A stretch of DNA of 44,195 bases, taken from positions 1 to 44,195 of IMG/VR virus record IMGVR_UViG_3300040810_001288. One strand, written 5' to 3'. The stretch comes from a virus. Positions 22,885 to 29,755 of the stretch are shown here, in pieces. Numbering within the stretch: position 1 is the first letter of the stretch; each line of letters starts with the position of its first letter. The notes beneath the pieces were generated by a model, which searched no databases, was not told the DNA's origin, and was given only the letters and a program-made list of their open reading frames with translations. The position numbers and the translations under genes were made by a program.

Positions 22885-23664
22885 TTATTGCCCTTGGAAC
22901 GGATTATCTCCTTGAGCTGGTTCAACATTAACGACTTCATGTGGCATTTCTTCCACTGCAGCCTGATTCATTTCCGGTGTGAACATTGGAGTGACCTGGA
23001 CCTGGTTGATTGCATCCAGCTCATTCACATTGGTTCCCATTTTTTTGAGAGCATGTTTCACAATTTTCGCTCTCATGAATTCTGGATCAATTCCACCCTG
23101 GTGAGAAGAGTACAAATGGTTTGCTTTCCCTCTGTTCTTTTTAGCTGAGAATCCTTTCCATCTCAAGATGTCACTGGTGTCAAATTCGACGGTCTCCCAT
23201 CTCGGTGAAGGATATGATGGCTTGAGGATCTCAACATGTCCCCCCATCACAGCTCCATTCGGATTGAGGTCCAGCTTCGGTCTCTTGATGTCCAAGATCC
23301 TTCCAGTTTGTCTGCAGACAGAAATGATCCCGTCTGGAGTTCTCTGGTAGCTGGCCACCTTGATCCACTGTGGCTGTTTCTTGGTACCGATGTTCACACT
23401 CTGTGGATAAATGTACACCAGACCTGCAGTTCTCTCCAGGGAAAGGTTGTCTCTGATGGCTTGTCTTGCACAGTCCAGGAGACTCTCTGGAGAGCATTCC
23501 TGGAGAGCTGGTTCCAGATGGATCCTTTGTGCTAAAAAGTTGACCTCAGCAGCGACAACTGCTGCAGTCATTTCTTCTGGTTCCTTTCGGACCAAGGCTG
23601 CAATTTTGACCAGGGTATTTTTCTGATCTTCTAGCCTTTGAATTGCTGGCAAATTACTGTTCAT
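22885..23664 (-). CDS. recT: RecT-family single-strand annealing protein
   Basis: 259 residues from ATG 23662-23664 (MNSNLPAIQRLEDQKNTLVK). Family features are the helical N-terminus, then VNFLAQRIHLEPALQECSPE, LLDCARQAIRDNLSLERTAG, LVYIYPQSVN, VASYQRTPDGIISVCRQTGR and MRAKIVKHALKKMGTNVNEL. The C-terminal tail is Pro/Glu-rich. RecT proteins bind and anneal single strands after exonuclease resection. The exonuclease and SSB genes lie downstream in the same operon. The start overlaps the small ribbon-helix-helix gene by 11 bases. Confidence 0.88.
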   Translation of the reverse strand: MNSNLPAIQRLEDQKNTLVKIAALVRKEPEEMTAAVVAAEVNFLAQRIHLEPALQECSPESLLDCARQAIRDNLSLERTAGLVYIYPQSVNIGTKKQPQWIKVASYQRTPDGIISVCRQTGRILDIKRPKLDLNPNGAVMGGHVEILKPSYPSPRWETVEFDTSDILRWKGFSAKKNRGKANHLYSSHQGGIDPEFMRAKIVKHALKKMGTNVNELDAINQVQVTPMFTPEMNQAAVEEMPHEVVNVEPAQGDNPFQGQ

Positions 23665-23821
23665 GATTAAAAAGTTTGATTTTTCCTTCTGCATACTGGT
23701 CCATCAATTTGGTGAGAACAAAGCTCAAAGGGAATCCCTCTTTTTCTGCTTTGGCCTGGGCCATCTTGTGGATCGATTCATCAACATAGATGTTGACTCT
23801 CTTTTTGGATGATTTTGGCAT
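23654..23821 (-). CDS. Ribbon-helix-helix protein, 55 residues
   Basis: A short ORF from ATG 23819-23821: MPKSSKKRVNIYVDESIHKM, then AQAKAEKEGFPLSFVLTKLM and DQYAEGKIK. The pattern RVNIYVDE followed by two helices is the CopG/Arc/ParD ribbon-helix-helix fold, and the strand would insert in the DNA major groove. It lies directly upstream of RecT with an 11-base overlap. It may regulate the early operon. Family call by pattern; target unknown. Confidence 0.7.
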   Translation of the reverse strand: MPKSSKKRVNIYVDESIHKMAQAKAEKEGFPLSFVLTKLMDQYAEGKIKLFNHEQ

Positions 23822-23822
23822 T

Positions 23823-24026
23823 CTATTGTGATTTATTGGTTTCTTTTCCTAGCAGAAATGACAGTACTTTGATACAGTACTCACATTTCATGATCTCGTC
23901 CTGGATCTCCTCTTTTTTTTCCGGTGGACAGTTGTGGTCATCTCTTTCTTTTTCCCATTGCTTGAGATCCATCTCATGCTCAATGAGTGACAATTCCATT
24001 TTCTCCTTGAGTTCTAGTTCTCCCAT
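23823..24026 (-). CDS. Small charged helical protein, 67 residues
   Basis: Sequence MGELELKEKMELSLIEHEMD and EMDLKQWEKERDDHNCPPEK predicts two helices with a CPPE turn and a final EIMKCEYCIKVLSFLLG helix. Overlaps the preceding gene by 13 bases and precedes the RHH gene by 1 base. Could be a coiled-coil dimer; function unknown. Confidence 0.55.
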   Translation of the reverse strand: MGELELKEKMELSLIEHEMDLKQWEKERDDHNCPPEKKEEIQDEIMKCEYCIKVLSFLLGKETNKSQ

Positions 24027-24184
24027 TGCTGTCTCCTTTCTTGAATTTTTTCATAGTAGTTGAAACAGTACTCAATGTCCCTCTCAAATCTTCCAGATTC
24101 GATGTGTAGGATTGTCAATTTCAGGATCATTGATGACAAATGAACCTGCTTTTGTTGCATGATTTTTTTCTGATAATTGCTCAT
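24014..24184 (-). CDS. First gene of the early operon, 56 residues, unknown
   Basis: ATG 24182-24184 (MSNYQKKIMQQKQVHLSSMI) is the first start after early promoter C and its ATCAATCACTT leader. An in-frame upstream ATG at 24217 would lie between the -33 and -7 elements and is rejected. The protein is mostly helical (LKLTILHIESGRFERDIEYC, then FNYYEKIQERRQQW). No family is recognised. Confidence 0.55.
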   Translation of the reverse strand: MSNYQKKIMQQKQVHLSSMILKLTILHIESGRFERDIEYCFNYYEKIQERRQQWEN

Positions 24185-24202
24185 AAATAAGTGATTGATA
24201 TT

Positions 24203-24243
24203 GCAATAATAAGCCATTCATTTTTTATACACAAGCTTTACAC
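24203..24243 (-). promoter_or_regulatory. Early promoter C (start of replication operon)
   Basis: On the minus strand: TGTGTAAAG, then CTTG (24232-24235) and a TATTATTGC box (24203-24211) after a 20-base spacer. A nearly identical upstream box, spacing and ATCAATCACTT leader occur at promoters A and B. It lies between the late terminator and the first early gene. Confidence 0.75.
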
Positions 24244-24257
24244 AATAAAAATCAAAA

Positions 24258-24278
24258 AGCCCCGGTCAAACCAGGGCT
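24258..24278. terminator. Hairpin terminator at the late/early boundary
   Basis: AGCCCCGG (24258-24265) pairs with CCAGGGCT (24271-24278) around a 5-base loop, with one A-C mismatch on the plus strand and a G-T pair on the minus strand. T runs lie on both sides, so it can work in either direction. On the minus strand it follows the spanin gene by about 30 bases and closes the late operon before promoter C. Confidence 0.82.
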
Positions 24279-24309
24279 CTTTTTATCAATCACTTATTCC
24301 CAGGACGGG

Positions 24310-24843
24310 TCAAAGCTGGTCCGAAGATACGGCTTTCTTTCTTTTGGTCCTATTTATCCAGACATAAAAAACACCAATTCCAGTGATTGCAAGAATCAAC
24401 ATCCACCAGGGGAATGGATTTTCCTTTTTGATGTTGTCCTGGAGATCAGGACAGTCAGGACATTTGACTTCAGGACATTCTGTTTTTGTGTACAGCGTGT
24501 CATGAATGTACACAGGTTTTCTGATGTACTTGATTTTGAGTTCACCAGTGGCTTTGTTCAGCTCAGCTGTGAGACTGTCTGATTTGTAGATCATATAGTC
24601 CAAGGCACTCCCCAGGATGATGGCTGTGTCCAAATCAGGAACAGGAACAGTGTCATGTTCCACAATAGTGTCATGGATGATCGATGCAGTGTCTCTGAAG
24701 TATTCTGGATATTTGAGGACCACAAAGGAAATGGATTCCTTGATTCCGTGTTTCTCAATTCTGCGCTGCAGTTTTTTCTGGCTGCTCACACATGAACTGA
24801 GAGCAACAGCCAGGACTGTCATGATGATCAATAGTTTTTTCAT
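24310..24843 (-). CDS. Unimolecular spanin (lipoprotein with C-terminal TM)
   Basis: 177 residues from ATG 24841-24843. The N-terminus MKKLLIIMTVLAVALSSC is a lipoprotein signal with lipobox LSSC (Cys18). A periplasmic part follows, with beta-type stretches such as ELKIKYIRKPVYIHDTLYTK and a CPEVKCPDCP cluster. A C-terminal transmembrane helix (WWMLILAITGIGVFYVWI) ends in basic residues inside. A lipid-anchored N-terminus plus C-terminal inner-membrane anchor is the topology of u-spanins such as T1 gp11, which join inner and outer membranes at lysis. It overlaps the endolysin by ATGA. Confidence 0.8.
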   Translation of the reverse strand: MKKLLIIMTVLAVALSSCVSSQKKLQRRIEKHGIKESISFVVLKYPEYFRDTASIIHDTIVEHDTVPVPDLDTAIILGSALDYMIYKSDSLTAELNKATGELKIKYIRKPVYIHDTLYTKTECPEVKCPDCPDLQDNIKKENPFPWWMLILAITGIGVFYVWINRTKRKKAVSSDQL

Positions 24844-25316
24844 GCTTGTTCTTCTTTTTTGTCCCACTCTGGAGTATGAAGGACATGGTTGTTTTCAATA
24901 GTGATCCAGATCTCTCCAGTTGGATTCTCTTTTTCCCAGGCTATCAAGTACGCTGTGAGCTTCTTTTCAGCTGTGCTCCAGATCTTCACCTTGTCAGTCT
25001 TGAATGCTATCAGTGGACATCCATGTGAGTCCTCAGCAGTGTTCCCTCCGTGGATTCGGATGCCTCTGAAGTTTTCCACATCCAGGAGCAAAGGCATCAA
25101 CCTCTTGAACCTGTTGGATCTGTTCACAATTACTCGATACTTTCCAGCTGGAATCGCTGTTTTTCCATAGACCTTTTCAAATCTGATCCGGTCCTCCAGG
25201 GAATAGCAAAAGAACTCACCATCAATGTAAAAATCACCAATAGTGTTCTCCTGGCCTCCGGTTGCCTCAGAGTTGTTGTAGGTGTGCCGGACGATCTTTA
25301 AATTCAACTTTTTCAT
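24840..25316 (-). CDS. Endolysin-like protein (DUF5675 family)
   Basis: 158 residues from ATG 25314-25316; one codon further up only a TTG is available. A beta-rich fold with NTIGDFYIDGEFFCYSLED, AIPAGKYRVIVNRSN and a conserved core GIRIHGGNTAEDSHGCPLI (His89, His98, Cys100). The H-x-HGC-type arrangement is that of DUF5675, a family found among phage lysis genes and likened to peptidoglycan-cleaving or L,D-transpeptidase folds. It lies directly before the spanin with ATGA overlap, which supports a lysis role. It overlaps the upstream gene by 50 bases. Enzymatic specificity is not known. Confidence 0.72.
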   Translation of the reverse strand: MKKLNLKIVRHTYNNSEATGGQENTIGDFYIDGEFFCYSLEDRIRFEKVYGKTAIPAGKYRVIVNRSNRFKRLMPLLLDVENFRGIRIHGGNTAEDSHGCPLIAFKTDKVKIWSTAEKKLTAYLIAWEKENPTGEIWITIENNHVLHTPEWDKKEEQA

Positions 25317-25776
25317 CAAGAGCTAATTTAATCTTTTCAGCTGGAATCTGAAAACCTTCATTCATCTCGATTGAAATCAAGCTGTGATTTTTCTCCAATA
25401 GGTGGAGACCTCTGTTCACACCATACCATCCGAACCAGGAGCTGGTCTCCAGGACTTCAGCCTTCCCATTTGCAGAACTGATGGTCTCATCATTGTATCC
25501 GTACAACCTGGGAGTCCCTTTCTTGAGCAAAGTGTGATTCAAGGCATCTCTTCCATATACATTGGCCAGCTGGTCCTCTGAGATACTGCAGCGCTTGAAA
25601 TACAATGTCAGTTCTCCCCTCTCCAATGTTTTGGTGATATACATTCGGATCCACATTGTGATCACATTGTACAGGATGAAAAAAGGTTTGAACATTGGAA
25701 CAAAGATGACTCCTGAGATAACCCAAAGAAACACCCACAGTCCAGTTTTCTTGTGAGATGGTTTGCTTGTGTCCAT
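25267..25776 (-). CDS. Membrane protein upstream of lysis genes
   Basis: 169 residues from ATG 25774-25776 (MDTSKPSHKKTGLWVFLWVI). Two adjacent hydrophobic segments follow (GLWVFLWVISGVIFVPMF and KPFFILYNVITMWIRMYI). The soluble C-terminal part contains LYFKRCSISEDQLANVYGRD and WFGWYGVNRGLHLLEKN. It lies next to the endolysin and spanin and could be a holin or lysis helper, though the large soluble domain is unusual for a holin. A second possibility is a virion or superinfection-exclusion membrane protein. Confidence 0.6.
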   Translation of the reverse strand: MDTSKPSHKKTGLWVFLWVISGVIFVPMFKPFFILYNVITMWIRMYITKTLERGELTLYFKRCSISEDQLANVYGRDALNHTLLKKGTPRLYGYNDETISSANGKAEVLETSSWFGWYGVNRGLHLLEKNHSLISIEMNEGFQIPAEKIKLALDEKVEFKDRPAHLQQL

Positions 25777-25854
25777 TTTGTATGATTTAACGTTTCCAGA
25801 AAGATAGCTCCAGAAACGAAAAAAGAGAACAGCAATGTCCTCAATTTCAGTCAA

Positions 25855-25872
25855 TTAGGTAGATATACCTAA
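25855..25872. promoter_or_regulatory. Perfect palindrome TTAGGT-N6-ACCTAA
   Basis: TTAGGT (25855-25860) and ACCTAA (25867-25872) form a perfect 6-bp inverted repeat with a 6-base centre between two late genes. The half-site resembles the TTAGGT end of the palindromes at 9.36-9.85 kb, but in the opposite arrangement. It could be an operator or a weak hairpin. Confidence 0.4.
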
Positions 25873-25893
25873 ACATTTTCTAGTACTTTTTTG

Positions 25894-26547
25894 CTAGTGG
25901 TAATCGTAATAAATAGCAACAAGATCATCCTTCACAGCCTGGTCAAAAAGTGACTTGGTTTGACCATCGGATGAATCAACATATGTGGCTTCAGCAAAGC
26001 CATCATTTTCGAACGGTGTTCCAGGTTCGTTGCAGATCCAGTGGATCAACTTCCTTTTATTTGCGAACTCATATCCTGTGATGTAGTCATTTGTGTGATC
26101 AAAGAATGCATCCAGCTGATCATCTCCCCACTGTTCAACTCTCTTCTTGTCTGCCACTCGCTCTCTCATTGTTTCAACAATGTAAGATCTACCCTCCAGG
26201 GATTGCTTTGGAACACCTCTCAGCTTCTGGATCAGATATTGGTAGTTTTCCCGGTCCTCGTCATCAGAATACACAGTTTTCCTCAAAGCATATGGAGCCA
26301 CAACATACCTGGCAGCAATTTCCTGCTCTTCTGGAGTTAGATCTCCCCAAAGGCTAAACATTGCGGACTTTGTTGCAACCAGGACAGAGATGTGCCTCCT
26401 CACATGCATGTACTGCAGCACTTTTAGTCCATGATTGTCCCAGGCTTCAATTGAGGAGCTTTCATCTGTGTGAGTCGAGCTCAAATCAGCTGAAGTATAT
26501 TGGACGTTTTTTTGTCCTGGTATGTTTTCAATCCAGAGCTTGCTCAT
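25894..26547 (-). CDS. Unknown late protein, 217 residues
   Basis: Starts MSKLWIENIPGQKNVQYTSA. The middle has aromatic and helical parts (VLQYMHVRRHISVLVATKSA and LTPEEQEIAARYVVAPYAL), and the end is SLFDQAVKDDLVAIYYDYH. It lies 4 bases from the preceding gene and is the last of four late genes after the tail-completion gene. Position next to receptor-type genes suggests a virion or fibre-accessory role, but no family is recognised. Confidence 0.55.
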   Translation of the reverse strand: MSKLWIENIPGQKNVQYTSADLSSTHTDESSSIEAWDNHGLKVLQYMHVRRHISVLVATKSAMFSLWGDLTPEEQEIAARYVVAPYALRKTVYSDDEDRENYQYLIQKLRGVPKQSLEGRSYIVETMRERVADKKRVEQWGDDQLDAFFDHTNDYITGYEFANKRKLIHWICNEPGTPFENDGFAEATYVDSSDGQTKSLFDQAVKDDLVAIYYDYH

Positions 26548-26551
26548 CTTC

Positions 26552-27319
26552 TTAAATTTTTGCTTGTGCTATCCATCTGCTGAGGCTGACATTTCTCAAA
26601 AACCACCAGAAATCTCCAGATCTCAACCTGATGTTTGCATCTCCAGTGTATCTGTTTACTAAAGCACTTCCTGGATCATCCATCACAAACTGGATCCACT
26701 TGTTGCTGGTATTACCATTCACATAAATAGTGGCCAGCCAGTCAGAGATCCCTGTTGCATTTAATCCAGAAACAGTGATATTGACACTGCTTCTCCAGAT
26801 GATGGTTGTGTACGTTCCTATGTTGGGAATATTGTAGTCATCTTGATTGCTTGTCAAAACTGGAGTCACAAAAACAGAGTTGAATGCAACTCCACTCTCA
26901 AAGATCACAGGAGCCTCAAATATGATCTCACCTCCTGGACCAACTACGATCCCTGCGCTTGCAATCGGATACCAAAAAGCCTCACCATCAGCATCATCCA
27001 GACAAATGTACGCTATGTTTTTGCTCTTGTCAGCATTGTCTACTTCATGGATCCATCTTTGTCCAATGAAGTTGCCTTCTGTTTGATCATCATCGACTGT
27101 GGGAGCTGAGCTTCTGTATATGATATTCTCAGCGATTGATTTGGTCACATCAATCCACACAGCTGCACCAATGGATCCATCAGTGCATCTCCATAGTCGA
27201 ACAGGGTTCGCTGATGTGTTTTCGATGTAGTCTCCTTCAACATAGTTGCTGGAGTAGTCATCTGTCACAAGCGGATCCCGATTTAGCTTGTAAGTATTTC
27301 CACTATCGTCAAAAGACAT
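26552..27319 (-). CDS. Receptor-binding or fibre-associated structural protein
   Basis: 255 residues, mostly beta. Early segments include RLWRCTDGSIGAAVWIDVTK and FIGQRWIHEVDNADKSKNIA, followed by GPGGEIIFEAPVIFES and a C-terminal jelly-roll-like region (TYTTIIWRSSVNITVSGLNA, then WLATIYVNGNTSNKWIQFVM). Trp-rich beta sandwiches of this type occur in phage fibres and carbohydrate-binding modules. It lies among three consecutive fibre-like genes, 1 base after the 123-residue protein. Function inferred. Confidence 0.55.
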   Translation of the reverse strand: MSFDDSGNTYKLNRDPLVTDDYSSNYVEGDYIENTSANPVRLWRCTDGSIGAAVWIDVTKSIAENIIYRSSAPTVDDDQTEGNFIGQRWIHEVDNADKSKNIAYICLDDADGEAFWYPIASAGIVVGPGGEIIFEAPVIFESGVAFNSVFVTPVLTSNQDDYNIPNIGTYTTIIWRSSVNITVSGLNATGISDWLATIYVNGNTSNKWIQFVMDDPGSALVNRYTGDANIRLRSGDFWWFLRNVSLSRWIAQAKI

Positions 27320-27320
27320 C

Positions 27321-27692
27321 TTACTTGATCAACCAGCGATCAGCCGCATCATCAGCAACCAATGTGATAAATTCACCGTTTTTGTTCACAAACGTATATC
27401 CAACAGACAACTTTGCATCTGTGAAGTTCACTCTTTTTCCTGTTGTGTCATTGTACACATTCAGCTCAGTTCCAGAAACAACACCCAAAGCTGATGGAGC
27501 TGGAAGATCTGCTCCGATGTTTGCGGATGGAGTTGCACCACTGTTGTCCAGGTATAGATTCAAGATGGATGCAGATCCACCATCAACACCTTCATCAAAT
27601 GTCGCTAATGTTATGGCGCCCAATGCTGCTGTTGTGTTTGCTACTTTTGTGGCATTGTATGCCAGTCCTTCATTTGCTATAGATAGGCTCAT
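27321..27692 (-). CDS. Small fibre-tip-like protein
   Basis: 123 residues. The C-terminal 30 residues (SVGYTFVNKNGEFITLVADD) match the end of the protein encoded upstream at 27707 (ISYNFINKKGEYLTLFWNG), so the two share a domain. The rest is a Gly/Ala/Ser-rich beta region (GVDGGSASILNLYLDNSGAT). It is probably a trimeric tip or capsid/fibre-associated protein. The domain similarity is seen directly; its role is inferred. Confidence 0.6.
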   Translation of the reverse strand: MSLSIANEGLAYNATKVANTTAALGAITLATFDEGVDGGSASILNLYLDNSGATPSANIGADLPAPSALGVVSGTELNVYNDTTGKRVNFTDAKLSVGYTFVNKNGEFITLVADDAADRWLIK

Positions 27693-27706
27693 GATATTTG
27701 GTTTTT

Positions 27707-28687
27707 TTAGATTATGTATTTTGTACCGTTCCAGAAAAGTGTCAAATATTCACCTTTCTTGTTGATAAAGTTATAAGAGATCACACCATCATCAAACAGA
27801 ATGCGGCCACCTTTTGTGTCAATTTTCCTTAAAACAACCCGAGCTCCAACTTTCAGGTTTGTTGGCAACTGCCCAGTCAGATCAATGTTTCCATTGAAGT
27901 TGTCAAAATCTATGTTCAAAACATCAACAGATGTGCTGGTGATTGGAAGTGTGTCAGCTGTCACATCCCAGGTGATCTCATTGAACGTGGGGACACCAAC
28001 AGCTGGAGGCAACATTTCAAAAGAATCTCCTCCAACGTGAGTCAAAATGGATCCCACTGCAGATCCATTGATGTTCACTGTGTCAATCAAGTTGGCCAGG
28101 GATGTGTCATGTGGATTGTTGAGATCATTGACATGGTTTGTCAATGCTGTCTGCAGGCTGAGGATTGCATTGGTATTGTCCTCCAATTGTTTTGCAATCT
28201 CATCCACAGCTGAATCCCATTCAAGGCCATTCCAGTAGTAGTGGCCTTTGCTGTAAAAGTTCCCACCGTATGAACCAGGGAGCCACCAGGTACCCTGTGA
28301 ATTGATCACATAGGCCAGGTCTCCAACTGTTGCAGTGGGAAATTGGGTGGTCAGATCATCGTAGTCATCAAATGATCCCAGGAACTGGGAGGAACCACCC
28401 GATCCTCCTAGTTTAAAAAAAAAAAAGTTTGAGAGCTCCGAGTATAGGAGATCCAGGTCTCCTCCAATGTTTACAACAGTGCCATCTTTCCTGGTCACTG
28501 ACACAACATCTGCAGCCTTGTACACTGCAACTGCAGCACCATGCTTGTCTTTGATTTCACAAGCTGGCTGGCCACATGTACTCTTTGGCTCTTTGTAGAC
28601 CCTGCAATCTGGATTCAATGAGTAGGTCCGATCAAAATTCTGGACCTCAACATTGCCATTCTGAAGTTTGAATATGTTTATGCTCAT
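27707..28687 (-). CDS. Tail-fibre-like protein with homopolymer tract
   Basis: 326 residues. The N-terminal 85 residues (FKLQNGNVEVQNFDRTYSLN) form a compact domain with four Cys. Next is a Phe-rich run encoded by 12 consecutive T residues, then a Gly/Ser linker (GGSGGSSQFLGSFDDYDDLT), a fibre-linker segment (AYVINSQGTWWLPGSYGG), a coiled-coil stretch (ILSLQTALTNHVNDLNNPHD) and the C-terminal domain shared with 27321. It overlaps the tail-completion gene by ATGA. A fibre or receptor-binding role fits, and phase variation by slippage at the T tract is possible. Confidence 0.65.
   Translation of the reverse strand: MSINIFKLQNGNVEVQNFDRTYSLNPDCRVYKEPKSTCGQPACEIKDKHGAAVAVYKAADVVSVTRKDGTVVNIGGDLDLLYSELSNFFFFKLGGSGGSSQFLGSFDDYDDLTTQFPTATVGDLAYVINSQGTWWLPGSYGGNFYSKGHYYWNGLEWDSAVDEIAKQLEDNTNAILSLQTALTNHVNDLNNPHDTSLANLIDTVNINGSAVGSILTHVGGDSFEMLPPAVGVPTFNEITWDVTADTLPITSTSVDVLNIDFDNFNGNIDLTGQLPTNLKVGARVVLRKIDTKGGRILFDDGVISYNFINKKGEYLTLFWNGTKYII
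28415..28426. repeat. 12-base A/T homopolymer inside a fibre-like gene
   Basis: Twelve A on the plus strand (T on the coding strand) encode the FFFF run of the fibre-like protein. Such tracts slip during replication or transcription and can switch the frame near codon 90. Confidence 0.8.
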
Positions 28688-29286
28688 ACCTCTGGATATG
28701 TGTATTGGTACCCGTTTCCTGTATCATCAATGATCACTGTTGTATGTGACTCCTGGACATTCACTGCAGTCAACAATTCCACATCCTCAATGGTCTTCAC
28801 GGTGACAATGATCCTCAAGATCTTCATGTTGTTGATCTCCTTTTCTCTGTATTGAGGAGTCATGATCCGGCTCACCTCTCTGTGCATTATTGATGGAGGA
28901 GCAAACCCGAGTCTGACATATCCAGGATTCATCAGAATGGCTCTCACCATGCCTGCAATCCTGGCACATTTGTCATTGCTCTGTTCATCACCTCTCTTGG
29001 ATGCTGTTGTTGGTGCCTTGGTATAAATGTCAATATAAAACTGAACATCTGTGTCCTGCTTGTCGATGTATGTGGAGGGATACAAAGCCTCCCCCATTTG
29101 CACATTGACAGCTGGGAAATTTGTATGGTCCAGGGCAACAGATCTCTCTGTGTAGATCGTTGGATTCAATTCAGGATCTCCAATCAATGCCAGCTGATTT
29201 GCAAATTCATCAGCCAAGATCAAAGCAATCTGATCTCGAATCTTTTCAAAGTTCTGTTCTGGAATTGGAAAGTTCAAAAGTGCCAT
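28684..29286 (-). CDS. Tail completion/terminator-like protein
   Basis: 200 residues. N-terminal helix (EQNFEKIRDQIALILADEFA), then a beta sheet with PAVNVQMGEALYPSTYIDK, DTDVQFYIDIYTKAP and a helical segment (CARIAGMVRAILMNPGYVRL). The C-terminal strand MKILRIIVTVKTIEDVEL follows. This alpha/beta arrangement and the position right after FII-like head-tail genes match tail-terminator (lambda U-like) proteins. No unique motif, so moderate confidence. Confidence 0.55.
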   Translation of the reverse strand: MALLNFPIPEQNFEKIRDQIALILADEFANQLALIGDPELNPTIYTERSVALDHTNFPAVNVQMGEALYPSTYIDKQDTDVQFYIDIYTKAPTTASKRGDEQSNDKCARIAGMVRAILMNPGYVRLGFAPPSIMHREVSRIMTPQYREKEINNMKILRIIVTVKTIEDVELLTAVNVQESHTTVIIDDTGNGYQYTYPEV

Positions 29287-29295
29287 GTCGTAAAT

Positions 29296-29676
29296 TTAAG
29301 AATAAGACCCGAGCATGAAAACAATATGTCCAAGCATTTCATCAGGGAAAAACTGCTCGATGAAATAAGTCACCACCGTTCCTGTACTGTCAGCGATTGC
29401 CACTGTATGGCCATCCAGGTTGACATTGCCATCAGCATCCCTCAAAGGATATGATGCTGGGAAACAATCTTCTGAAACATGGCAGCTGGCCACCTTATCA
29501 TTGACGGCCACTCCGGTCTCTGGATCCACACTCAGATGGTGCTTTGTATGGACCAGCTCCACTGTTGCTGGAGTCCCTCCTCCAGGAGGTGTGAAGGTCG
29601 CTGATTCATTCCAGTCTCCTGATGTGCTTGTATGTCTTTTCAGATCTCTCCTTGCTAGGTTCAAAACTTTGCTCAT
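29296..29676 (-). CDS. Head-tail joining protein, FII-like
   Basis: 126 residues from ATG 29674-29676 (MSKVLNLARRDLKRHTSTSG); the longer frame to 29727 runs through the hairpin and is rejected. Beta-rich: SATFTPPGGGTPATVELVHT, DKVASCHVSEDCFPASYPLR and TVVTYFIEQFFPDEMLGHIV. Size and position after the capsid and FI-like genes fit lambda gpFII, which joins head and tail. Family call by order and size. Confidence 0.55.
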   Translation of the reverse strand: MSKVLNLARRDLKRHTSTSGDWNESATFTPPGGGTPATVELVHTKHHLSVDPETGVAVNDKVASCHVSEDCFPASYPLRDADGNVNLDGHTVAIADSTGTVVTYFIEQFFPDEMLGHIVFMLGSYS

Positions 29677-29698
29677 GATATAACTCTTTATAAGAAAG

Positions 29699-29720
29699 AA
29701 GGCCACCCAAGGGCAGCCTT
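29699..29720 (-). terminator. Hairpin between FI-like and FII-like genes
   Basis: AAGGC-CCC pairs with GGG-GCCTT (29699-29708 with 29711-29720) with two-base internal mismatches, and a T/C-rich run follows on the minus strand. It lies in the gap between two structural genes and may attenuate transcription past the head genes. Confidence 0.5.
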
Positions 29721-29755
29721 CCATCAACTAAATAACAAGTAAATATTTACGGGAA

